DNA of 64,000 nt from NCBI RefSeq assembly GCF_004328075.1, contig NZ_SJFN01000003.1, forward strand, positions 13,121 through 77,120, written 5' to 3'. Shown piece by piece: positions 8,592 to 16,961 of the stretch; the first letter of the stretch is position 1, and each line of letters starts with the position of its first letter. This stretch comes from Siculibacillus lacustris (GTDB lineage Bacteria; Pseudomonadota; Alphaproteobacteria; Rhizobiales; Ancalomicrobiaceae). The notes below the pieces were generated by a model, which searched no databases, was not told where the DNA came from, and saw only the letters and a program-made list of their open reading frames with translations. The position numbers and the translations under genes are program-made.

Positions 8592-11500
8592 TCAGAGCGG
8601 GGCCGCCGTCGCCGCCGCTTCGGGGCCGAAGCCTTCGCCGTCGTCGCGCAGCCAGACCCAGAGCGCCGGGATCACCAGCAGGGTCAGGGCGGTCGACGAG
8701 GCGAGGCCGAACACCAGCGAGATCGCCAATCCTTGAAAGATCGGGTCGGTCAGGATGAAGGCGGCGCCGATGATCGCCGAGGCGGCGGTGAGGACGATCG
8801 GCTTGAAGCGGATGATGCCGGCTTCGAGCACGGCGCGGCGGACGGTGTCGCCGGCGGCGCGGCGATGGCGGATGAAGTCGACCAGCAGGATCGAGTTGCG
8901 CACGATGATTCCGGCGAGCGCGATGAAGCCGATCATCGAGGTCGCGGTGAAGGCGGCGCCGAGCGCCCAATGGCCGAGCACGATGCCGATCAGGGTCAGC
9001 GGCACCGGCGTCAGGATCACCAGCGGCAGTTTGAACGAGCCGAATTGGGCGACCACCAGCAGATAGATGCCGAGGATCGCCACGCCGAAGGCGCCGCCCA
9101 TGTCGCGGAAGGTGACCCAGGTGACTTCCCATTCGCCGTCCCACAGCAGCGTCGGCTTGGACTCGTCCTTCGGCTGGCCGTGCAGGGCGATCGTCGGGGC
9201 GCCGGTCGGCCCCCAGTCGATGGTCTTCATCGCCGCTTCGACCGCCAGCATGCCGTAGAGCGGCGCCTCGAAGCGGCCGGCGAGTTCGGCGGTGACCATC
9301 TCGGCGAAACGGCCGTTGTGACGGAAGATCGGCAGCGACGACGGCTCGCGCGTCACGGTGACGACGTCGCCGAGTTCGACGTTGGCGCCCTGGCGGACGG
9401 TGCCGCCGGCCGGCAGCGGCGTCGACAGGATGCGCTCGCCCGGCGTGCGGGCGGAGCGCGGCAGGGCGACCGAGATGTCGATCGGCTTGCGCTCGCCGAC
9501 GCGCTGGGACCAGCCGACCTGGACGCCGCCGATCAGCGCGGCGATGGTGTCGTAGACCGCCTGTTCCGCGACGCCGTGGAACTCCAGCGCTTCCTGATCG
9601 ATGGCGTAGCGCAGCCGTTCGCTCGCCACGCCCCAGCTGTCGTCGACGTCGACGACGAAATCGACCTGGTCGAAGGCCGCCCGGACCTTGGCGGCGAGGG
9701 CCCGCCGGGTGGCGGCATCGGGCCCGTAGATCTCGGCGAGCAGCGTCGCCATCACCGGCGGTCCCGGCGGCACTTCGACCACCTTGATCGCGGTGTGCGC
9801 CGGAACCGGCAGGCCCTTCAGGCGCGTACGGACGTCGAGGGCGATGGCGTGGCTGGCACGAGCGCGCTCGGCCTTGGGCTTCAGATTGATCTGCAGATCG
9901 CCCTGCTGCGGCTCGGCGCGCAGATAAGCGTGGCGGACCAGACCGTTGAAGTCGAACGGCGCGGCGGTGCCGGCGTAGGACTGGATCGAGGTCAGCTCGG
10001 GCAGGGTCCGCAGCCGCTCGGCAGCCGCCTTGAGCACCCGGTCGGTGGCTTCGAGGCTCGCGCCGCGCGGCAGATCGACCACCACCTGGACTTCCGACTT
10101 GTTGTCGAAGGGCAGGAGCTTGACCCGCACGTCCTTGGTCGCGAACAGCACGCAGACCGCCAGCGTCGCCACGGTCACGCCGGCGAGGAACAATTTCGAG
10201 CGCAGTCGCCCGGTCAAGAGCGGCCGGGCGATCCGGGCATAGGCGCGGCCCATCGTGCCGGACTCGTGGGTCTCGTGACCGGCGGCCGCGGCCTTCTCGA
10301 AGTGCCGCCGGGCGATCTTCAGGAGCAGCCAGGGGGTGATGGTCACCGCGACGAAGAACGAGAACAGCATCGCCATCGACGCGTTGGCCGGGATCGGGCT
10401 CATATAGGGCCCCATCATGCCGGAGACGAACATCATCGGCAGCAGCGCCACGACGATGGTCAGGGTCGCGACGATGGTCGGGTTGCCGACTTCCGCCACC
10501 GCCTCGACCGCGGTCTCGGTGAGGCCGCGGGTCCCGCGCAGCTGCCAATGGCGGACGATGTTCTCGACCACCACGATGGCGTCGTCGACCAGGATGCCGA
10601 TCGAAAAGATCAGGGCGAACAGGCTGACCCGGTTGATGGTGTAGCCGAGCATCCACGAGGCGAAGAGGGTCAAGAGGATGGTCGTCGGGATGATCACCAG
10701 GACGACGAGGCCCTCGCGCCAGCCGATCGCCAGGGTGATCAGCACGACGATCGACACCGTGGCGAGGCCGAGGTGGAACAGCAGTTCGTCGGCCTTTTCG
10801 AGGGCGGTCGCGCCGTAGTTGCGGGTGATGGTCACCGCGACGTCCGGCGGGATCAGCCGGTCCTTCACCACTTCCAATCGCTTCAGGAGGTCGTCGGCGA
10901 CGACCACGGCGTTGGCGCCCTTGCGCTTGGCGAAAGCCAGCGACACCGCGGGCCGAGTCTCGAAGCGGCCGGCCGAATCGAGGGTCAGCATGAACGCCCG
11001 GTGTTCCGGCTCGGCGCTGCCGACCACCACCTCGGCGACGTCCTTGACGTAGACCGGACGGCCGTCGCGCGCGGTCAGCAGCAACAGGCCGATGTCCGGC
11101 ACGCCCGACAGCGTCTGCCCGGCGACGATCGGCACCGCCTTGCCTCCGGCGCGGAAGGTGCCGACCTCCATCGAGCGATCGGCGTGGGCGAGTTTGTCGA
11201 CCAGTTGGCCCAGCGTGATGCCCTGGAGCGACAGCCGCTCGGGATCGGGCTCGACGCGGATCTGGCTCGGCGACCCGCCGACGATCGAACTGGTGCCGAC
11301 GTCGTCGACCTTGGTCAGTTCGTGACGCAGTTCCTCGGCGATCCGGAACAGGCCGTTGTCGGAAATGGTGTCGGCCTTGCCGGGCTTCGCCGCCAGGGTC
11401 ATCACGACGGTGGCCACGTCGTCGATGCCGTGGCCGGCGATCAACGGTTCCGGGATGCCCTTGGGCAGGCCGGCGATCTCGGCGCGGATCTTCTCGTGGA

Positions 11501-11837
11501 CCCGCAGCACCGCGACGTCCTGGTCGGTGCCGACGAAGAAGCGGGCGGTGACCACCACCTTGTCGTCGTAAGTCGTCGAATAGACGTGCTCGACCCCGTC
11601 GATCGCCTTGATCAGGTCTTCGAGCGGGCGGGTGATCAGTTCGACGGCGCCTTCGGCCTTGTAGCCGTTGGCGGCGACGACGATGTCGACCATCGGCACG
11701 CTGATCTGCGGCTCCTCCTCGCGCGGCAGCGCCAGGAGTGCCAGTCCGCCGACCATCAGCGCGGCGATCAGCAGCAGCGGCGTCAGCGGCGAAGCGATGA
11801 ACAGCCGGGTCAGGGCCCCCGAGAGACCGAGCTTCAT
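8592..11837 (-). CDS. RND efflux transporter permease subunit
   Basis: 1081 residues, the standard size for the inner-membrane pump of a tripartite efflux system. TM1 is near residues 15-36, then a large periplasmic loop, a bundle of helices around 345-500, a second large loop and a final helix bundle after 880. GILVDDAIVVVEN (about residues 412-424) contains the paired Asp residues that relay protons. The sequence is AcrB/heavy-metal-like in general layout but I cannot assign drug versus metal substrate. Its start ATG overlaps the stop of the adaptor gene by 4 bases (ATGA), so the two are translationally coupled. No outer-membrane TolC-type gene is adjacent. Confidence 0.92.
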   Translation of the reverse strand: MKLGLSGALTRLFIASPLTPLLLIAALMVGGLALLALPREEEPQISVPMVDIVVAANGYKAEGAVELITRPLEDLIKAIDGVEHVYSTTYDDKVVVTARFFVGTDQDVAVLRVHEKIRAEIAGLPKGIPEPLIAGHGIDDVATVVMTLAAKPGKADTISDNGLFRIAEELRHELTKVDDVGTSSIVGGSPSQIRVEPDPERLSLQGITLGQLVDKLAHADRSMEVGTFRAGGKAVPIVAGQTLSGVPDIGLLLLTARDGRPVYVKDVAEVVVGSAEPEHRAFMLTLDSAGRFETRPAVSLAFAKRKGANAVVVADDLLKRLEVVKDRLIPPDVAVTITRNYGATALEKADELLFHLGLATVSIVVLITLAIGWREGLVVLVIIPTTILLTLFASWMLGYTINRVSLFALIFSIGILVDDAIVVVENIVRHWQLRGTRGLTETAVEAVAEVGNPTIVATLTIVVALLPMMFVSGMMGPYMSPIPANASMAMLFSFFVAVTITPWLLLKIARRHFEKAAAAGHETHESGTMGRAYARIARPLLTGRLRSKLFLAGVTVATLAVCVLFATKDVRVKLLPFDNKSEVQVVVDLPRGASLEATDRVLKAAAERLRTLPELTSIQSYAGTAAPFDFNGLVRHAYLRAEPQQGDLQINLKPKAERARASHAIALDVRTRLKGLPVPAHTAIKVVEVPPGPPVMATLLAEIYGPDAATRRALAAKVRAAFDQVDFVVDVDDSWGVASERLRYAIDQEALEFHGVAEQAVYDTIAALIGGVQVGWSQRVGERKPIDISVALPRSARTPGERILSTPLPAGGTVRQGANVELGDVVTVTREPSSLPIFRHNGRFAEMVTAELAGRFEAPLYGMLAVEAAMKTIDWGPTGAPTIALHGQPKDESKPTLLWDGEWEVTWVTFRDMGGAFGVAILGIYLLVVAQFGSFKLPLVILTPVPLTLIGIVLGHWALGAAFTATSMIGFIALAGIIVRNSILLVDFIRHRRAAGDTVRRAVLEAGIIRFKPIVLTAASAIIGAAFILTDPIFQGLAISLVFGLASSTALTLLVIPALWVWLRDDGEGFGPEAAATAAPL

Positions 11838-12787
11838 GGCGCCACCACCACGTCGCCGTCGGAAAGCCCCGACAGGATCTCGAGCCCTTCGGCGCGGAGC
11901 TCGCCGGTCTGGACGACGATCTCGGCGCCGCTCTTCAGCCGCAGGAGGTCGATGCCGGCGCGGCTGATCAGCGCCGCCGGCGGCACGAACAGCGCGCTGC
12001 GCTCGCCGGTGCGGACATAGACGCGGGTGCGCTCGCCGACGAAATAATCGCCGAGCCCGGCGACCTCGACGTCGGCGATCACCCGACCGCCGCGGATCTC
12101 GGGATAGACGGTGCGGACCCGGCCCCGGGTGGCGACCGTCGTCCCGCCGCGGGGGGCGATGTCGACGCCGTCGCCGGCCCGCAGGATCGCCGCATGGCGC
12201 TCCGGCAGGGCGAGCCGCAGAATGTATTGATCTTCCGCCAGCGTCGCGATGGTCTCGCCGGGCATCGTCACCGCCCCTTCGGTCACCGCCACGGTGAGCA
12301 CGCGGCCGGAGGTCGGCGCGGCGACGGTGCCCTCGACCGCCTGCTGGGTGAGGACGTCGCGATCGGCCTTCAGCGCGGTCAACGTACGTTCGGCGACGTC
12401 GAGATTGGTGCGGGCCTGATCGACCGCGGCGGTCGCCACCGCGCCGGTCTTCTGCAATTCCGATCCGCGGGTCAGATTGATCCGGGCCTGATCGCGCTGC
12501 GCCTGGGCCGACAGGATGCGGGCGTCGAGGGCTGAGATCTGCAGGGCGATCTTCTGATCGGCGACCACCGCGACGGCGGCGCCGGCTTCGACCCGGTCGC
12601 CCTCCTTGACGTCGAGGCGGATCACCGTGCCGCCGATCCGCGCCCGCGCCAGAACCTGGTGGACCGGCTCGACGGTGGCGATCACCACCTTGCGGTCGTC
12701 GATCCGCTGCGCATGCACGACGAATTCACCGGCCACGGCCGGCGTCGTCGCGATCAGCAGGGCGAGAATCGGAAACAGGCTGCGCAT
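11834..12787 (-). CDS. RND efflux periplasmic adaptor (membrane fusion protein)
   Basis: 317 residues. A signal peptide covers residues 1-20 (MRSLFPILALLIA...AVAG). Then comes the first half of a lipoyl-like domain (VHQVLARARIGGTVIRLDVKEGDRVEAG), a short helical hairpin (about 75-135), the second lipoyl half (GTVAAPTSGRVL) and beta-barrel parts. It bridges the inner-membrane RND pump to an outer-membrane channel. ATG 12787 is chosen because the signal peptide begins there; the frame is open further but not protein-like. First gene of the efflux operon, divergent from a DUF2892 gene across an AT-rich control region. Confidence 0.9.
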   Translation of the reverse strand: MRSLFPILALLIATTPAVAGEFVVHAQRIDDRKVVIATVEPVHQVLARARIGGTVIRLDVKEGDRVEAGAAVAVVADQKIALQISALDARILSAQAQRDQARINLTRGSELQKTGAVATAAVDQARTNLDVAERTLTALKADRDVLTQQAVEGTVAAPTSGRVLTVAVTEGAVTMPGETIATLAEDQYILRLALPERHAAILRAGDGVDIAPRGGTTVATRGRVRTVYPEIRGGRVIADVEVAGLGDYFVGERTRVYVRTGERSALFVPPAALISRAGIDLLRLKSGAEIVVQTGELRAEGLEILSGLSDGDVVVAP

Positions 12788-12860
12788 GGGTCCTCGTGCG
12801 GTCGCGATCGGGCCGGCCACCCGGCGAGGGGTCGCCGCTCCGGCTCGAGTTGATCTTTAT

Positions 12861-12876
12861 ATTCGAATGTTCTAAT
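12861..12876. promoter_or_regulatory. Candidate ArsR/SqrR-type operator
   Basis: ATTC-N8-TAAT inside a 30-base AT-rich island in otherwise very GC-rich DNA, between the divergent efflux operon and the DUF2892 gene. It is one base off the ATTC-N8-GAAT box known for persulfide-sensing ArsR proteins (SqrR/BigR group). It also contains the short palindrome ATTCGAAT. No ArsR gene is in the window, so the regulator is unknown. Confidence 0.4.
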
Positions 12877-12992
12877 TTATCAAGGACGGATCCGAGCGAT
12901 CTCGCGCGCCACGCCGGCGGCCGATCGCCTCGGGATCCCGGCGCATTCTGCGAGGCCGAGGGTCCGGTCTCGTCGTCGGACACGAGCCGGTC

Positions 12993-13029
12993 GGCGCCGC
13001 GCCGCGGCGCCGCGCCGCGGCGCCGCGCC
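12993..13029. repeat. 13-bp GC-rich tandem repeat
   Basis: The unit GGCGCCGCGCCGC is repeated perfectly 2.8 times in the leader of the DUF2892 gene. It can fold on itself and could slow transcription or be a slippage hot spot; function unknown. Confidence 0.8.
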
Positions 13030-13059
13030 TCCGCCCGACGCAACCGAGGAGTTCGAAAC

Positions 13060-13263
13060 ATGTCGATCGATCGTGTGGTGATGGCCTTTGCCGGCGCGAT
13101 GGTGCTCGTCGGGCTGGCGCTGGCCTGGATCGTGTCGATCTATTGGCTGTTGCTGCCCGCCTTCGTCGGGGCGAACCTGTTGCAGGCGGCGTTCACCGGC
13201 TTCTGCCCGCTGGCGATGATCCTGAAGAGACTCGGCGTCCGCCCCGGCTGCGCCTTCGAGTGA
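13060..13263 (+). CDS. DUF2892 small inner-membrane protein
   Basis: 67 residues. Two hydrophobic helices (about 8-28 and 30-48) are followed by the family tail FCPLAMILKRLGVRPGC. This is the YgaP C-terminal-like DUF2892 family, found alone or fused to rhodanese domains and often linked to sulfide or persulfide handling. ATG 13060 has GAGGA 9 bases upstream. It is divergent from the RND efflux operon and shares its control region, which carries a sulfur-responsive-looking operator. A link between this efflux pump and sulfur stress is inference. Confidence 0.8.
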   Translation: MSIDRVVMAFAGAMVLVGLALAWIVSIYWLLLPAFVGANLLQAAFTGFCPLAMILKRLGVRPGCAFE

Positions 13264-13285
13264 GCGGGGCGGCGCCCGGTCGCCC

Positions 13286-14800
13286 TCACCAGGATCGGAG
13301 CGCCCGCAGGATCGGGGTCTTCTTCCAGACGTTGGCGTCCATCCGGGCGATCAGGCGGTCGAGCAGATCGACCGCGGTGGCGACCTGTGGGCCCTTGTTG
13401 AGCATCACGCATTCGGCGCGCGCCGCCATCGCCGCGTCGGTCATTTCGCCGCGCGACGGCACCCCGGTCTCGATCAGGTCGGCGAGCACCTGGGTCGCCC
13501 AGATCGCCGGCACCGCCGCCGCCTCGCAGATCCACAGGAGCTCCTCCTGCATCTCGGCCAGCCGTTCGAAACCGATCTCGGCGGCGAGATCGCCGCGGGC
13601 GATCATGATCCCGAACGGCCGCCGGCCGTGGGCCCGGGCGATCAGGGCCGGCAGATTGCCGATCGCCTCGGGGCGCTCGATCTTGGCGACCAGGCCGAGC
13701 GTCGCCCCGGTCGCGCCCTTGCGCGCCAGCGCCGCCTCCAGGAGATCGATGTCGTCGGCGCTCGAGACGAAGGAATAGCCGACGATGTCGGCGCATTCGA
13801 TCACCGCGTCGAGATCGGCTTCGTCGCGGGCGGTGAGCGGCGACAGGCCGAGCGCCGTGTCGGGCAGGTTCAGGCCCTTCTCGGCCTTGAGCTTGAGGCC
13901 GCCGCCGACGATGCGGCGGATTCGGAGGATCGCCGCGCCGTCGGCCAGCGCCTCGACCACCGCCTCCATCCGGCCGTCGTCGTAGAGGACGCGGTCGCCG
14001 ATCGCCAGCGCCGCGACCACCTGGGGCAGGGAGGCGACGGCGACGAAGGGCCGGACCTTGCTCGCCTCCGCCTCGCCCGTCGCGAGCAGCACGATGTGGT
14101 CGTCGATCGCCATGCGCCGGTGCTTGTCGTGGGAGGCGACCGTCGCGGTGCGGATCTTCGGGCCGCCGATGTCCATCAGGATCCGCACGTCGTGGCCGGT
14201 CGCCACCGCCGCGGCGCGGGCGTTGGCGGCCATCGCGCGCCAGGCCTCGGCGTCGTCGTGGGCGCAGTTGATCCGCGCCACGTCCATGCCGCGCGCCACC
14301 AGATCGCGCACGAAGGCGGGATCTTCGGCGGTCTCCCCCGGCAGGGTCACCATGATGCGGCCGCGCCGGTGCGCCCGCGGCCGTCCGAACAGCGCGTCGG
14401 TGGCCGCGCCCAGGCGGGCCTCGCCCGCGAAGAACGCCGCCTCGCTCGGCGCCGGCGTGGGGCTGCCGGGGCCGGATTCGCCGCTGAGGGCGTGGATCAC
14501 CGCATCGAGGGTCGGCAGCACCCGGCTCTCCATCCGCCCCAGCGACGACAATCCGGAGACCATCAGCCGCCGCTGCAGATCGCGCAGGTCGCGGTGGCGG
14601 ATGGCGAGGTAGTGGGCGAGATTGGCGATCGGCGGCGGCGGCGCTGGGTCGGCGACGCCGAAGTCGGCGAGGATCGCCTCGGCGCGCCGACACACGTGGT
14701 CGCGTAGGGCCAGCAGGTCGCCGCACAAGCTGGCGCGGTCGTCCGCCGGCGCGGACACCGTCTCGGATTCGGTCGGGGCGGACGGGGGGTGACGGGTCAT
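13286..14800 (-). CDS. pyk: Pyruvate kinase, atypical architecture
   Basis: 504 residues. Transfers phosphate from phosphoenolpyruvate to ADP. Core motifs are MVTLPG...GMDVARINCAHD (in place of TIGPAS...NFSHG), MDIGGPKIRT, GLVAKIERPEAI with the catalytic Lys, and IARGDLAAEIGFERLAEMQEE. ATQVLADLIETGVPSRGEMTDAA and MLNKGPQ close the barrel. There is an N-terminal extension of about 130 residues not found in typical enzymes, and the protein ends soon after the barrel. The usual C-terminal allosteric domain of about 120 residues is therefore missing. The start ATG follows the pstB gene by 83 bases in the same direction, so the two are probably co-transcribed. Confidence 0.85.
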   Translation of the reverse strand: MTRHPPSAPTESETVSAPADDRASLCGDLLALRDHVCRRAEAILADFGVADPAPPPPIANLAHYLAIRHRDLRDLQRRLMVSGLSSLGRMESRVLPTLDAVIHALSGESGPGSPTPAPSEAAFFAGEARLGAATDALFGRPRAHRRGRIMVTLPGETAEDPAFVRDLVARGMDVARINCAHDDAEAWRAMAANARAAAVATGHDVRILMDIGGPKIRTATVASHDKHRRMAIDDHIVLLATGEAEASKVRPFVAVASLPQVVAALAIGDRVLYDDGRMEAVVEALADGAAILRIRRIVGGGLKLKAEKGLNLPDTALGLSPLTARDEADLDAVIECADIVGYSFVSSADDIDLLEAALARKGATGATLGLVAKIERPEAIGNLPALIARAHGRRPFGIMIARGDLAAEIGFERLAEMQEELLWICEAAAVPAIWATQVLADLIETGVPSRGEMTDAAMAARAECVMLNKGPQVATAVDLLDRLIARMDANVWKKTPILRALRSW

Positions 14801-14883
14801 GGCGGGCTCCTCGTGGGGCGGCGGCGGGCCTGCGGTCCCTCGGACGTCGGCCGTCGCGACCGACGCCGGGCGACCGGGCGGCC

Positions 14884-15693
14884 TCAGCCGATCCGCCCGG
14901 TGATGTAGTCGTGGGTGCGCCGGTCGTGCGGCGCGGTGAAGATGCGATCGACCCGATCGAATTCGACCACCTCGCCGAGATACATGAAGGCGCAGTAGTC
15001 GGAGATCCGTGCGGCCTGCTGCATGTTGTGGGTGACGATGACGATGGTGTAGTCGGCCTTCAGCCGGTCGATCAGCTCCTCGATCTTCTGGGTCGAGATC
15101 GGATCGAGGGCCGAACAGGGCTCGTCGAACAGGATCACCTCCGGCTCGACCGCCAGCGAGCGGGCGATGCACAGGCGCTGCTGCTGGCCGCCCGACAGGT
15201 AGGCGCCGCTGTGGGCCAGCCGGTCCTTGACCTCGTCCCACAGATCGGCGCGGCGCAGGGCGTCCTCGACCCGGCCGTCGAGGACCGAGCGCGGCAACGT
15301 CTCGCGCAGGCGCAGGCCATAGGCGACGTTCTCGTGGATCGACATGGGAAAGGGCGTGGGTTGCTGGGCGATCATCCCGACCCTCGACCGCAGACGGCAG
15401 AGGTTCACGGACGCACCGAGGATGTCGACGCCGTCGAGCAGCACTTCGCCGGCGGTCCGCTGGCTCGGATAGAGAGCGTAGATCCGGTTGAGCACGCGCA
15501 ACAGGGTCGACTTGCCGCAGCCCGAGGGGCCGATGATCGCCGTCACCCGGCGATCGTAGAAGGACATCGAGACGTCCTTCAGGGCGTGGAGCGCGCCGTA
15601 CCAGAAGTCGAGGTGGCGGGCGGCGACCTTCACCACCGGGGCGGTCGCGGCCAATCCCTGTCGCGACACCGCCGGGTCGACCGGGCTGTTCAT
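14884..15693 (-). CDS. pstB: Phosphate ABC transporter ATP-binding protein (orphan PstB)
   Basis: 269 residues with Walker [11 protein letters not shown]-loop [11 protein letters not shown], signature LSGGQQQR and Walker [14 protein letters not shown], all in the PstB style (including LRVLNRI and HDYITGRIG at the end). PstB normally powers the PstSCA phosphate importer. No pstS, pstC, pstA or phoU is nearby; the next gene in the operon is pyruvate kinase. ATG 15693 is preceded by GGAAG at 5 bases. It may serve permeases encoded elsewhere or have a regulatory role; both are open. Confidence 0.9.
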   Translation of the reverse strand: MNSPVDPAVSRQGLAATAPVVKVAARHLDFWYGALHALKDVSMSFYDRRVTAIIGPSGCGKSTLLRVLNRIYALYPSQRTAGEVLLDGVDILGASVNLCRLRSRVGMIAQQPTPFPMSIHENVAYGLRLRETLPRSVLDGRVEDALRRADLWDEVKDRLAHSGAYLSGGQQQRLCIARSLAVEPEVILFDEPCSALDPISTQKIEELIDRLKADYTIVIVTHNMQQAARISDYCAFMYLGEVVEFDRVDRIFTAPHDRRTHDYITGRIG

Positions 15694-16051
15694 GTCGTCT
15701 TCCGATCCCGTGGACGCTGGAGCCACGACGTCGGTCGGCGGCCGGGCGGGCCGTCGACGGGAGGATCTCGCGGCCGACGGCCGAACCGCGCCAATCTAGC
15801 CGATCGCCGGCCGGTCGCTGAGCTTCGGAATCTACTCAGCGGCGCCCCGAAGGTTCCCGCGCGCCTCTCCCGCCGGAGCGGGTGGCGACGGCGGGTGCGG
15901 CGAAGCGTGGCGGGGGCTTCTTCGCGACCGTCGGCGCCCCATATGAGGGGACGTGCTCCGACGGGCGCGCTCCGGCGATCGGCCCGGGGGCGCCCCTCGG
16001 CGACGGCGCCTCCCGCGCCGGTCGACCGCACCCCGCCATTGGAGAGACCCC
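15694..16051. other. Divergent control region between pstB and SDR genes
   Basis: No gene is visible. It holds a 26-bp inverted repeat at 15816-15841 (listed separately). I searched by eye for a Pho box (CTGTCAT repeats) and did not see one. Confidence 0.6.
15816..15841. promoter_or_regulatory. Inverted repeat, possible operator
   Basis: CGCTGAG-N12-CTCAGCG, a perfect 7-bp dyad with centres about two turns apart, about 123 bases before pstB and 210 before the SDR gene. The binding protein is unknown. Confidence 0.35.
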
Positions 16052-16903
16052 ATGTCCACGACAGACGCCGCGACCGCAAAGCCGGTCTGGTTCATCACCG
16101 GCTGCTCGACCGGCTTCGGCCGCCACCTCGCCGAACAGCTGCTCGCCGACGGCTACCGGGTGGTGGTGACCGCCCGCAAGCCCGCCGACATCGCCGACCT
16201 CGCCGCCAAGGGCGATGCCCTGGTGCTCGCCCTCGACGTCACCGACTCCGGCCAGATCGCCGCCGCCGTCGCCGCCGCCGAAGCCAAGTACGGGCGGATC
16301 GACGTGCTGGTGAACAACGCCGGCATCGGCTATTTCGCCGCGGTCGAGGAATCCGAGGACGCGGCGACCCGCCGGATGTTCGACATCAACGTGTTCGGCC
16401 TCGCCGCCATGACCACCGCGGTGCTGCCGGGGATGCGGGCGCGGCGCTCGGGCTTCGTCGTCAACTTCTCGTCGATCGGCGGCTTGCGCGCCTTCCCGGC
16501 GCTCGGCTGGTACAACGCTTCGAAGTTCGCGGTCGAAGGCCTGTCGGAAGCGCTGTGGCAGGAGACCGAACCGCTCGGCATCAAGGTGATGTTGGTCGAA
16601 CCGAGCGGCTTCCGCACCGATTGGGCCGGCCGCTCGGCCGACGAGAGCGCGGTGACCATCGAGGACTACACCGCGACCGCCGGGGCACGTCGCCGGGCGC
16701 TGCGGACCGGGTCGGGCAATCAGCCGGGCGATCCGGTGCGGGCGGCCAAGGCGATCGTCGCCGCGGTCGAATCGAAGGCGCCGCCGCATCGGCTGCTGCT
16801 CGGCAACTGGGCCTATGACCAGGCGCTGGCGAAGCTCGACGAGTTGCGCGGCGAATTCACCGCCTGGGAAGGCACGGCGCGCGGCGCCGACTTCCCGAAG
16901 TGA
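16052..16903 (+). CDS. SDR family oxidoreductase
   Basis: 283 residues of the classical short-chain dehydrogenase type. ITGCSTGFG (about 14-22) is the cofactor loop, NNAG (about 90) the central motif, and Ser (NFSSIGG) with YNASK the catalytic set. The C-terminal half resembles SDRs of the retinol or cyclic-ketone-like group. ATG 16052 has GGAGAG 5 bases upstream. Single gene, convergent with the fucose operon end. Substrate unknown; there is no sign that it belongs to the fucose operon, which runs on the other strand. Confidence 0.85.
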   Translation: MSTTDAATAKPVWFITGCSTGFGRHLAEQLLADGYRVVVTARKPADIADLAAKGDALVLALDVTDSGQIAAAVAAAEAKYGRIDVLVNNAGIGYFAAVEESEDAATRRMFDINVFGLAAMTTAVLPGMRARRSGFVVNFSSIGGLRAFPALGWYNASKFAVEGLSEALWQETEPLGIKVMLVEPSGFRTDWAGRSADESAVTIEDYTATAGARRRALRTGSGNQPGDPVRAAKAIVAAVESKAPPHRLLLGNWAYDQALAKLDELRGEFTAWEGTARGADFPK

Positions 16904-16961
16904 CGTCGCCGGTGGGCGGGGCGCTGCGTCCCGTCCGCCGATTGGTCCGCGGATCTGTCGC

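Noticed and set aside
8733-12020. A 1095-residue open frame on the plus strand
   Set aside because: It is antisense to the RND permease. GC-rich codons leave the opposite frame open, and its composition (Gly, Asp, Arg, His repeats) matches no family. The minus-strand protein has all RND motifs.
15694-15900. Pho box before pstB
   Set aside because: No CTGTCAT-type direct repeats could be found by eye.
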